A program made the translations under genes and the position numbers. Shown in pieces: positions 57,370-64,000 of a stretch of DNA of 64,000 nt. Source of the DNA: Lelliottia nimipressuralis (lineage in GTDB: Bacteria > Pseudomonadota > Gammaproteobacteria > Enterobacterales > Enterobacteriaceae); NCBI RefSeq assembly GCF_004115925.1, contig NZ_SDDX01000013.1:1-64000 (forward strand), given 5' to 3'. The notes below the pieces were generated by a model. That model saw only the letters and a list, made by a program, of their open reading frames with translations. It ran no database searches and was not told where the DNA came from. The first letter of the stretch is position 1; each line of letters starts with the position of its first letter.

Positions 57370-58770
57370 ATTTTTACTCGAGTCGCTAATTTTTGCCGTA
57401 AGGTGCTAAGCCGCGATGAGAGCGTAGCGAATGACGCTATTGCTCAATCCCATATGTCGGTTATTCCGCGTGAGCAGCACACTATTTCCCGCAAAGATAT
57501 CAGTGAAAATGCCCTCAAGGTGCTCTATCGTCTGAATAAAGCAGGCTACGAGGCCTATCTCGTGGGCGGCGGGGTTCGCGATTTACTGCTTGGCAAAAAA
57601 CCAAAAGATTTTGATGTGACGACCAGCGCCACACCGGAACAGGTGCGTAAATTATTCCGCAACTGTCGTCTGGTAGGCCGTCGTTTCCGTCTTGCACACG
57701 TGATGTTTGGTCCGGAAATTATCGAAGTGGCAACCTTCCGTGGCCACCACGAAGCCGGCGCACCAACCGATCGCACGACCTCTCAGCGTGGCCAGAACGG
57801 CATGCTGCTGCGTGACAACATCTTTGGTTCCATCGAAGAAGATGCCCAGCGTCGCGATTTCACCATCAATAGCCTTTACTACAGCGTGGCCGATTTCACG
57901 GTGCGTGATTTCGTGGGCGGCGTACAGGACCTGAAAGAGGGCGTGATTCGCCTGATTGGCAATCCTGAAACTCGCTACCGCGAAGATCCGGTGCGTATGC
58001 TGCGCGCCGTGCGCTTTGCCGCCAAGCTGAATATGCAGATAAGCCCAGAGACCGCTGAGCCGATTCCGCGTCTGGCAACGCTTATCAACGACGTGCCACC
58101 GGCGCGTCTGTTCGAAGAAGCGCTGAAAATGCTGCAAGCCGGTTATGGGTATGAAACCTATAAACTGCTGCGCGAAAACAGCCTTTTCCAGCCGCTGTTC
58201 CCGACCATCGTGCGCTACTTCACCGAAAGCGGTGACAGCCCGATGGAGCGCATTATCGCTCAGGTGCTGAAAAACACTGACACCCGCATTCATAACGATA
58301 TGCGTGTGAACCCGGCGTTCCTGTTCGCGGCGATGTTCTGGTATCCGCTGCTCGAAACTGCGCAGAAAATTGCTCAGGAAAGCGGCCTGGCCTATTACGA
58401 TGCTTTCGCGCTGGCCGCCAACGACGTGCTGGACGAAGCCTGCCGTACGCTGGCGATTCCTAAGCGAATCACCACCCTGGTTCGCGATATCTGGCAGCTG
58501 CAATTACGCATGTCTCGCCGTCAGGGCAAGCGTGCGTGGAAGCTGATGGAACATCCGAAATTCCGCGCGGCTTACGATCTGCTGGCGCTGCGCGCTGAGA
58601 TCGAGAACAACAAAGAGCTGCAAAGTCTGGCCCAGTGGTGGGGCGAATTCCAGGTTTCCGCTCCGCCGGAACAGAAAGGAATGCTCACCAATCTGGATGA
58701 AGAGCCAGAACCGCGTCGCCGTCATCGTCGCCCACGCAAGCGCGCCCCGCGCCGCGAAGGCAGCGCATGA
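57370..58770 (+). CDS. pcnB: Poly(A) polymerase I, with AUU start codon
   Basis: Adds poly(A) tails to RNA 3' ends, promoting decay and controlling ColE1-type plasmid copy number. Homology to E. coli PcnB ([14 protein letters not shown]) extends upstream of any ATG, GTG or TTG to an ATT at 57370, behind GAGGTG. The rare AUU start is known for E. coli pcnB. This gives 466 residues (E. coli 465). The class II nucleotidyltransferase head has [18 protein letters not shown], followed by an RNA-binding region and an Arg-rich C-terminus ([17 protein letters not shown]). The first standard start, GTG at 57403, would remove 11 residues. It overlaps folK by four bases. Confidence 0.95.
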   Translation: MFTRVANFCRKVLSRDESVANDAIAQSHMSVIPREQHTISRKDISENALKVLYRLNKAGYEAYLVGGGVRDLLLGKKPKDFDVTTSATPEQVRKLFRNCRLVGRRFRLAHVMFGPEIIEVATFRGHHEAGAPTDRTTSQRGQNGMLLRDNIFGSIEEDAQRRDFTINSLYYSVADFTVRDFVGGVQDLKEGVIRLIGNPETRYREDPVRMLRAVRFAAKLNMQISPETAEPIPRLATLINDVPPARLFEEALKMLQAGYGYETYKLLRENSLFQPLFPTIVRYFTESGDSPMERIIAQVLKNTDTRIHNDMRVNPAFLFAAMFWYPLLETAQKIAQESGLAYYDAFALAANDVLDEACRTLAIPKRITTLVRDIWQLQLRMSRRQGKRAWKLMEHPKFRAAYDLLALRAEIENNKELQSLAQWWGEFQVSAPPEQKGMLTNLDEEPEPRRRHRRPRKRAPRREGSA

Positions 58771-59246
58771 CCCTTGCGTATATCGCCATCGGCAGCAATC
58801 TGGCCTCTCCTCTGGAGCAGGTTAATGCTGCCGTTCAGGCGTTAAGCGAGATCCCACAGAGCCGCCTCGTGAAGGTTTCTGCGTTTTACCGCACGCCGCC
58901 GCTCGGACCGCAGGATCAGCCTGATTACCTGAACGCCGCCGTGGTGCTTGAAACATCCCTCGATGCCGAAACCTTGCTGGATAACACCCAGCGTATTGAG
59001 CTTCAGCAGGGCCGCCAGCGTAAAGCAGAACGCTGGGGACCGCGCACGCTGGATCTCGATATCATGCTGTTCGGTGATGAAGTCATAAATACGGACCGCC
59101 TGACGGTGCCGCATTACGACATGAAAAATCGCGGTTTTATGCTCTGGCCGCTGTGGGAAGTCGCCCCTGAATTAACCTTCCCCAACGGTGAATCGCTGCA
59201 GGCGATTTTGCAACAGCTCAACGCCGAAAAACCCGCCCTCTGGTAA
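58767..59246 (+). CDS. folK: 6-hydroxymethyl-7,8-dihydropterin pyrophosphokinase
   Basis: Transfers pyrophosphate from ATP to 6-hydroxymethyl-dihydropterin in folate synthesis. The 159-residue protein has the HPPK signature [15 protein letters not shown] with two metal-binding Asp near residues 96 and 98. Its ATG overlaps the pcnB stop (ATGA). panB follows after 122 bases, with no fimbrial genes between them. Confidence 0.98.
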   Translation: MTLAYIAIGSNLASPLEQVNAAVQALSEIPQSRLVKVSAFYRTPPLGPQDQPDYLNAAVVLETSLDAETLLDNTQRIELQQGRQRKAERWGPRTLDLDIMLFGDEVINTDRLTVPHYDMKNRGFMLWPLWEVAPELTFPNGESLQAILQQLNAEKPALW

Positions 59247-59368
59247 TCCCGTTATTTTGCTGATAACCCCTAAAATAATTGGTGTTAATCGGTTGCCTAA
59301 AATCATTGTTCCCCCGAATGTTACTGTTAGAATGCGCAAAGATTCGTTTTGGGCTATCAGGAAACATT

Positions 59369-60160
59369 ATGAAACCAACCACCATCGCCTTATTGCAGAA
59401 ATGCAAACAGGAAAAAAAACGCTTCGCCACGATCACCGCCTATGACTACAGCTTCGCGAAGCTGTTTGCCGACGAAGGCATTAAGGTCATGCTGGTCGGC
59501 GACTCGTTAGGGATGACGGTACAAGGACATGATTCCACCCTGCCAGTGACAGTAGAAGATATTGCTTACCATACCCGCGCCGTTCGTCGCGGTGCGCCGG
59601 AGTGCCTGCTGCTTTCCGACCTGCCTTTCATGGCCTATGCCACGCCAGAACAAGCCTTCGAAAATGCCGCCGCCGTGATGCGCGCAGGCGCCAATATGGT
59701 GAAAATCGAAGGCGGAGCCTGGCTGGTCGACACCGTGAAAAAACTGACCGAGCGCGCGGTGCCGGTTTGCGGCCATCTCGGTTTAACGCCGCAATCGGTG
59801 AATATCTTCGGCGGATATAAAGTTCAGGGTCGCGGCGAAGCAGGACAAACGCTGCTGGACGACGCGCTGGCGCTGGAAGCCGCCGGTGCGCAGCTGTTGG
59901 TGCTGGAGTGTGTGCCCGTTGAACTGGCCAAACGCGTCACCGAAGCGCTCTCAATCCCCGTAATTGGCATTGGCGCAGGCAACGTGACCGACGGGCAAAT
60001 CCTGGTGATGCACGACGCTTTCGGCATCACCGGCGGCCACATCCCTAAATTTGCGAAGAATTTCCTAAGCACCGCGGGCGACATGCGCGCTGCGGTCAGG
60101 CAGTATATTGCCGACGTCGAATCCGGTGTTTACCCGGCTGAAGAACACAGTTTCCATTAA
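59369..60160 (+). CDS. panB: 3-methyl-2-oxobutanoate hydroxymethyltransferase
   Basis: First committed enzyme of pantothenate synthesis: methylenetetrahydrofolate adds a hydroxymethyl group to alpha-ketoisovalerate, giving ketopantoate. The 263-residue TIM-barrel protein has metal-binding Asp in [16 protein letters not shown] (near 45) and [18 protein letters not shown]. The ATG at 59369 behind CAGGAAA is chosen; an in-frame upstream extension has no homology. It is followed by panC after 11 bases. Confidence 0.98.
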   Translation: MKPTTIALLQKCKQEKKRFATITAYDYSFAKLFADEGIKVMLVGDSLGMTVQGHDSTLPVTVEDIAYHTRAVRRGAPECLLLSDLPFMAYATPEQAFENAAAVMRAGANMVKIEGGAWLVDTVKKLTERAVPVCGHLGLTPQSVNIFGGYKVQGRGEAGQTLLDDALALEAAGAQLLVLECVPVELAKRVTEALSIPVIGIGAGNVTDGQILVMHDAFGITGGHIPKFAKNFLSTAGDMRAAVRQYIADVESGVYPAEEHSFH

Positions 60161-60171
60161 GGAGTCTCATT

Positions 60172-61026
60172 GTGCTAATCATTGAAACCTTGCCACTGCT
60201 GCGTCAGCACATTCGCCGCCTGCGTCAGGAGGGTAAACGTATCGCCCTGGTCCCGACCATGGGCAATCTGCATGATGGCCACATGAAACTGGTCGACGAA
60301 GCGAAAGCCCGCGCCGATGTCGTCGTGGTGACGATTTTCGTTAACCCGATGCAGTTCGACCGTGCCGACGATCTGGCGCGCTACCCGCGCACGCTGCAGG
60401 AAGATTGTGAAAAGCTCAAAAAACACCATGTGGATTTCGTCTTCTCACCCACGCCTGACGATATTTATCCGCAGGGTACCGAAGGGGCGACCTTCGTCGA
60501 TGTGCCGGGCATTTCGACCATGCTCGAAGGGGCCAGCCGTCCGGGGCATTTCCGCGGCGTTTCGACCATCGTCAGCAAGCTCTTCAACCTGGTGCAGCCG
60601 GATATCGCCTGCTTTGGCGAGAAGGATTTCCAGCAGCTGGCCCTGATTCGCAAAATGGTCGCAGACATGGGCTACGACATTGAGATCGTCGGCGTGCCGA
60701 TTGTGCGCGCCAAAGACGGTCTGGCGCTTAGCTCACGCAACGGGTATCTGACCGCTGACCAGCGCAAAATCGCGCCGGCGCTGAGCAAAGTCATGAATGC
60801 GATGGCGGAGAAGCTGGAAGCTAACGAACTGACGGCGGAAGAGATTATCGCTATCGCGGAACAGGAGCTGAACGAAAAAGGGCTGCGTGCCGACGACGTT
60901 CAAATCCGCGATGCGGACACGCTGCTGGCGCTTTCAGACACCAGCAAACGCGCGGTGATTCTGGTGGCCGCATGGCTCGGTCAGGCGCGCCTCATCGACA
61001 ACAAAGTGGTTGAGCTGACGCAGTAG
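60172..61026 (+). CDS. panC: Pantothenate synthetase
   Basis: Joins pantoate and beta-alanine with ATP to form pantothenate. The 284-residue protein is of the nucleotidyltransferase superfamily, with [14 protein letters not shown] (HxGH-like) near residue 30 and the KMSKS-like [10 protein letters not shown] near 185. The start is GTG at 60172, seven bases after AAGGAG. It uses the products of PanB (after reduction) and of PanD, encoded next. Confidence 0.98.
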   Translation: MLIIETLPLLRQHIRRLRQEGKRIALVPTMGNLHDGHMKLVDEAKARADVVVVTIFVNPMQFDRADDLARYPRTLQEDCEKLKKHHVDFVFSPTPDDIYPQGTEGATFVDVPGISTMLEGASRPGHFRGVSTIVSKLFNLVQPDIACFGEKDFQQLALIRKMVADMGYDIEIVGVPIVRAKDGLALSSRNGYLTADQRKIAPALSKVMNAMAEKLEANELTAEEIIAIAEQELNEKGLRADDVQIRDADTLLALSDTSKRAVILVAAWLGQARLIDNKVVELTQ

Positions 61027-61091
61027 ACAGCGACTAAAAATCGGGCAATACTGCGCTAATATTTGCCTGGGGAATGTTTCCCCCCACCCTG

Positions 61092-61111
61092 CCCTCTCCA
61101 GCCGGAGAGGG
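61092..61111. repeat. CCCTCTCC/GGAGAGGG hairpin in the panC-panD gap
   Basis: Perfect 8-bp arms around AGCC, preceded by CCCCCCACCCTG, lie in the 111-base gap where E. coli has yadD. The same arms occur at 49214-49235 after mrcB. It resembles the short C-rich palindromic repeats scattered between genes in Enterobacter-type genomes; that link is inferred. Confidence 0.55.
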
Positions 61112-61137
61112 ACTGCATGAAGAGTAAAGGTAACGTT

Positions 61138-61518
61138 ATGATTCGCACAATGCTGCAAGGTAAGCTTCACCGCGTCAAAGTGACGCAGGCAGACCTGCAT
61201 TACGAAGGTTCCTGCGCGATTGACCAGGATTTCCTTGAGGCGGCGGGTATTCTCGAATACGAAGCCATTGATATTTACAACGTAACCAACGGCAAACGCT
61301 TCTCTACCTATGCGATTGCCGGTGAGCGCGGCTCAAAAATCATCTCCGTCAACGGCGCGGCGGCACACTGTGCTGACGTGGGCGATATCCTGATTATCGC
61401 CACCTACGTCACCATGCCGGACGAACAGGCGCGCAGCTGGCAGCCTAAAGTGGCCTATTTTGACGGCGACAACGAGATGAAACGTACCGCGAAAGCCGTA
61501 CCGGTTCAGGTTGCCTGA
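61138..61518 (+). CDS. panD: Aspartate 1-decarboxylase (pyruvoyl enzyme)
   Basis: Decarboxylates L-aspartate to beta-alanine for pantothenate. The 126-residue proenzyme cleaves itself at Gly24-Ser25 (HYEGSCAID), turning Ser25 into the pyruvoyl cofactor; in E. coli PanZ aids this. I chose the ATG at 61138 ([15 protein letters not shown]), behind AAAGGTAA, so that Ser25 has the standard number. Its stop lies two bases from the end of the convergent yadE. Confidence 0.98.
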   Translation: MIRTMLQGKLHRVKVTQADLHYEGSCAIDQDFLEAAGILEYEAIDIYNVTNGKRFSTYAIAGERGSKIISVNGAAAHCADVGDILIIATYVTMPDEQARSWQPKVAYFDGDNEMKRTAKAVPVQVA

Positions 61519-61520
61519 TG

Positions 61521-62768
61521 TTACCCCTGCGGCTGATTGCTGATCAGCCGCGACATTGTCTCCAGCGAATCCGTTCTTAAGATATACAGGCGTTTAAGTA
61601 AGAACGGATTATCTCCCGGTTTCACCTTCCCTTTTACCGTCGTCACCGCCAGATGAAAACCGGCGTCGTTCGCCGCTTTCACCGCTTTGTCATCGTAACC
61701 GCCGAACGGATACGAGAGATAGAGCACGCGCGGGTTGAACTGTGCCAGCGAGCGCCGCGAGCGTTCAAAATCAAACAGAATGACGTGGTAGCTACGGCTC
61801 AACAAAATAGGATGTTTATTGCCATCGACGCGGTGCAGGAAGTGGGTGTGCGACTGGATATCAAACACATCCTGAATCTCTTTCAGCTCCGACACGCTCA
61901 TAAACTGCAGCGATTTCGGGTCCCACTTCTGCGGATGGCCTTTGATTCGCGACGAGATGATAAACGCCGTCGCCTTAAAGCCGTACTGCTTCAGAATCGG
62001 CCACGCGTAGCGGTTGACCGACTTCAGACCATCGTCAAAGGTAATCACCACCGCGCGGGCCGGCAGGTTCATTTTATTGCGCACGTAGCCTTCCAGCTGA
62101 TAGAGCGTCAGCGTGGTGTAACCCTGATCGCGCAGCCAGGTCATCTGGTTGTTAAAGGCGCGCACGCTGGTGGTCGTGGAGGTGTGGCGGAAACGGGTGT
62201 TCTCTTCGTCGCGCAAAATATGGTGATAGGTGATCACCGGAATACCGCTGTCTTCCTGCGCATCCAGGCTGCTGATCCACGCCAGACGGTTGCCCATGCG
62301 GATTTGAAACCAGGTCTGGTTGAGTCTGTCTTTCAGCTTGCTGAGAATGGGATAGCGCAGGTTTGAACTCAGCGTACCAAACGGGGCGCTGCCGCTGTTG
62401 GGTGCGTTATACACCGGGGTGTCTTTCCAGGTGATCAGATTCTGGTTACTGAGCGGCTTATTGAGATCGCCCAGGCTGTCCTGAACGCGCTGTTTCCCCT
62501 GCACCTTTTCCAGATGGCCTTTGTCGATAAACCCGGTGCCAAAGCCGAAGCGAAATTCGTAATAGTCTGCTGCCGTAGGAACGACCGCAAGAATCTGCCC
62601 CGCGCGCACATTGCCGACGTTAACAACCTCGTTGCCCACCTGCGCCCAGATCGCCGCATCTTCAGTGGTTTGCATATATTGAGCGGGTAAGCCCTGCTGG
62701 CTTAATAAACTGGAAGAGACGCCGCCGGAGACCAGCAGCAACAGAAGGGAAAAAACACGTATAAACAT
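61521..62768 (-). CDS. yadE: Putative polysaccharide deacetylase YadE
   Basis: A 415-residue exported protein. The N-terminus [20 protein letters not shown] is a signal peptide without a lipobox Cys. Residues about 30-190 look SH3-like; about 195-400 form a NodB-type carbohydrate esterase domain with FDDGLKS (catalytic and metal Asp) and HTHFLH (metal His). Family members remove N-acetyl groups from polysaccharides; the substrate here is unknown. The gene is convergent with panD and contains a strong hairpin in its last codons. An upstream in-frame start would add 20 residues without homology. Confidence 0.9.
   Translation of the reverse strand: MFIRVFSLLLLLVSGGVSSSLLSQQGLPAQYMQTTEDAAIWAQVGNEVVNVGNVRAGQILAVVPTAADYYEFRFGFGTGFIDKGHLEKVQGKQRVQDSLGDLNKPLSNQNLITWKDTPVYNAPNSGSAPFGTLSSNLRYPILSKLKDRLNQTWFQIRMGNRLAWISSLDAQEDSGIPVITYHHILRDEENTRFRHTSTTTSVRAFNNQMTWLRDQGYTTLTLYQLEGYVRNKMNLPARAVVITFDDGLKSVNRYAWPILKQYGFKATAFIISSRIKGHPQKWDPKSLQFMSVSELKEIQDVFDIQSHTHFLHRVDGNKHPILLSRSYHVILFDFERSRRSLAQFNPRVLYLSYPFGGYDDKAVKAANDAGFHLAVTTVKGKVKPGDNPFLLKRLYILRTDSLETMSRLISNQPQG
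61529..61551. repeat. Perfect hairpin at the panD/yadE junction, inside yadE
   Basis: Arms GCGGCTGAT (61529-61537) and ATCAGCCGC (61543-61551) with a five-base loop lie 11 bases after the panD stop and encode part of the yadE C-terminus. There is no U-run on the plus strand, so it may protect or stop panD transcripts only weakly. Confidence 0.6.
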
Positions 62769-62831
62769 GGGATTATTATCGACACTAAAAATCAGTCGCC
62801 ATTGTAGCAAAAGCGACATCAATACCAATGT

Positions 62832-63272
62832 TTAATTCTTATACAGATCGTGGAGCAGGACAAAAGGCGGGTTTTTCTGCTGCTGATGCCAGAGGCTGCT
62901 GACGCCGGGGATCTCCTGCCCGACCAGCGTATCGCGGAACTCGGCGCTGCTCAGCGTTTCGCGCAGCGGATACATCATCTCCAGCAATGCGTAGTTAATC
63001 CCGGAAATCACTTCACAGTTTTCATGCTTGTGACTCAACAACGCGGCGGCGCGATACGGCGCAGCGCCCGATTTGTCGGTCATAAAAATGACGCCCTCAC
63101 CGGTATCCGTCTCATGCAGCGCATCGCACATCATACGGCTTAGCATGTTGGTGCTCAGCCCGCGCCAGTAGTTCACCGCCCGGCACTGAGGCAGCGGACC
63201 CAATTTTTTTTCCAGGCGATCGATCATTGCCTGGGCATCGTCATCATGACAGGTAATCACCCAACCCAACAT
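62832..63272 (-). CDS. yadI: Putative PTS EIIA component, mannose type (YadI)
   Basis: A 146-residue protein of the mannose-family EIIA fold. His9 in MLGWVITCHDD is placed like the phosphorylated His of EIIA(Man), and FMTDKSGAAPYRAAALLSHK resembles the family's substrate-proximal segment. No EIIB, EIIC or EIID genes are nearby, so it is an orphan; its partner and sugar are unknown. It lies between yadH and yadE as in E. coli. Confidence 0.9.
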   Translation of the reverse strand: MLGWVITCHDDDAQAMIDRLEKKLGPLPQCRAVNYWRGLSTNMLSRMMCDALHETDTGEGVIFMTDKSGAAPYRAAALLSHKHENCEVISGINYALLEMMYPLRETLSSAEFRDTLVGQEIPGVSSLWHQQQKNPPFVLLHDLYKN

Positions 63273-63346
63273 AGCGTCTCTCCTTTAGGGGAAAGTAGTT
63301 TAGCGGAGTGAAGATTAATTTATGGTGATAACTATCAAAGAAAATG

Positions 63347-63372
63347 CCCCGGCAGGCAGAGTGCTGCCGGGG
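63347..63372 (-). terminator. Intrinsic terminator after yadH
   Basis: Stem CCCCGGCAG/CTGCCGGGG with an eight-base loop lies eight bases past the yadH stop. On the minus strand it continues CATTTTCTTT. Confidence 0.78.
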
Positions 63373-63379
63373 ATGCGGC

Positions 63380-64000
63380 TTAGCTGCGCAATCCACGTCC
63401 GCGCTGAATCAGATACCAGCACAGAATATAGAAAGCGATGATGAAGACGGCGAGGACGATAACGGTGGTAAACAGCGGCACGTCAGTAATGCCGAGGAAG
63501 CCAAAGCGGAAGCCGCTGATCATGTAGACAATCGGGTTCAGGTGCGACAGCGCCTGCCAGAACGGTGGCAGCAGCGTCAGGGAGTAGAACACCCCACCGA
63601 GATAGGTCAACGGCGTCAGAACAAAGGTCGGGATCAGGCTGATGTCATCGAAAGTGGTCGCAAACACCGCGTTCAACAGGCCTGCCAGCGAGAACAGGAT
63701 CGCGGTCATCAGCAGGGTCAGCGCCACGAACATCCATGAATGCACCTGGAACGGGACAAAGAACAGCGAGATAGCCGTCACCAGAATCCCTACCGCCAGC
63801 CCGCGCGCTACGCCGCCGCCCACATAACCGGCGATGATGACGTGCGTTGGCACCGGGGCCACCAGCAGTTCTTCAATATTACGCTGGAACTTCGCGCTGA
63901 AAAACGACGACGCCACGTTGGCATAGGCGTTGGTGATCACCGCCATCATGATCAGCCCCGGCACGATAAACTGCATATAGGTAAAGCCATGCATTTCACC
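63380..64000 (-). CDS. yadH: ABC-2 type transporter permease YadH, 5' part beyond the window
   Basis: The C-terminal 206 residues of an inner-membrane permease, from GEMHGFTYMQFIVPGLIMM to the stop, matching E. coli YadH (256 residues); about 50 N-terminal residues are missing at the window edge. Five hydrophobic segments and the ABC-2 signature (FQRNIEELLVAPVPTHVIIAGYVGGG) are visible. Its ATPase partner YadG should lie just outside. The substrate is unknown. Confidence 0.93.
   Translation of the reverse strand, partial: GEMHGFTYMQFIVPGLIMMAVITNAYANVASSFFSAKFQRNIEELLVAPVPTHVIIAGYVGGGVARGLAVGILVTAISLFFVPFQVHSWMFVALTLLMTAILFSLAGLLNAVFATTFDDISLIPTFVLTPLTYLGGVFYSLTLLPPFWQALSHLNPIVYMISGFRFGFLGITDVPLFTTVIVLAVFIIAFYILCWYLIQRGRGLRS

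Noticed and set aside
59279-59368. N-terminal extension of panB
   Set aside because: The open frame has no family resemblance; the ATG at 59369 has a ribosome-binding site and gives the standard 263 residues.
61521-63272. yadE-yadI as part of a new polysaccharide or sugar-uptake system
   Set aside because: A deacetylase next to an orphan EIIA is suggestive, but the same neighbours occur in E. coli and no further transport or biosynthesis genes are present.

Overview
The window is a stretch of ordinary enterobacterial chromosome. Every gene I recognise belongs to the conserved block that lies around 3-5 minutes on the Escherichia coli K-12 map, here in reverse orientation (proS first, the yadI/yadH end last). 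Protein lengths and motifs are close to E. coli, but several differences (no fimbrial cluster between folK and panB, no yadD between panC and panD, no yaeI between dapD and yaeH, a shortened FhuA surface loop) point to another genus of Enterobacteriaceae, perhaps Enterobacter, Lelliottia or Leclercia. The genus is an inference, not proven. Coding density is very high, reading frames are intact, and I see no tRNA, rRNA, insertion sequence, prophage, CRISPR array or genomic island.

Layout. 1-4.3 kb: end of trmO, proS, then nlpE-arfB-yaeQ on the minus strand, divergent from yaeP-rof. 4.3-9.3 kb: tilS, a VOC-family gene (yaeR), constitutive lysine decarboxylase ldcC and accA. 9.3-22.9 kb: the long envelope and replication cluster, transcribed right to left as uppS-cdsA-rseP-bamA-skp-lpxD-fabZ-lpxA-lpxB-rnhB-dnaE-accA. 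23.1-27.8 kb: dxr, frr, pyrH, tsf and rpsB, with a structured rpsB leader in the only gene-free gap above 300 bases (27767-28088). 28.0-33.0 kb (plus strand): map, glnD, dapD, yaeH. 33.0-37.5 kb (minus): cdaR, degP with a near-perfect sigma-E promoter, dgt. 37.5-39.7 kb (plus): mtnN-btuF-yadS. 39.7-41.6 kb (minus): erpA, clcA. Then hemL (plus), the ferrichrome locus fhuACDB (minus, Fur box in front), mrcB and hrpB (minus). 54.3-61.5 kb (plus): thpR, sfsA, dksA, gluQ, pcnB, folK, panB, panC, panD. 61.5-64 kb (minus): yadE, yadI and the 5'-truncated yadH.

Functional themes. The uppS-to-accA run gathers undecaprenyl, CDP-diacylglycerol, lipid A and fatty-acid synthesis with outer-membrane assembly (BamA, Skp) and the sigma-E activating protease RseP. 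DegP and NlpE belong to the matching envelope-stress responses. The rpsB-tsf-pyrH-frr block and map serve translation, and panB/panC/panD make pantothenate. fhuACDB takes up hydroxamate siderophores and btuF serves vitamin B12 uptake.

I looked for an undescribed system and found none at gene level. The points worth a second look are regulatory or structural: the AUU start of pcnB, the trimmed FhuA gating loop, an inverted repeat over the yaeP-rof promoter, several unexplained hairpins, and an intrinsic terminator inside the dxr-uppS interval. Family comparisons with E. coli are from memory, without any database search.
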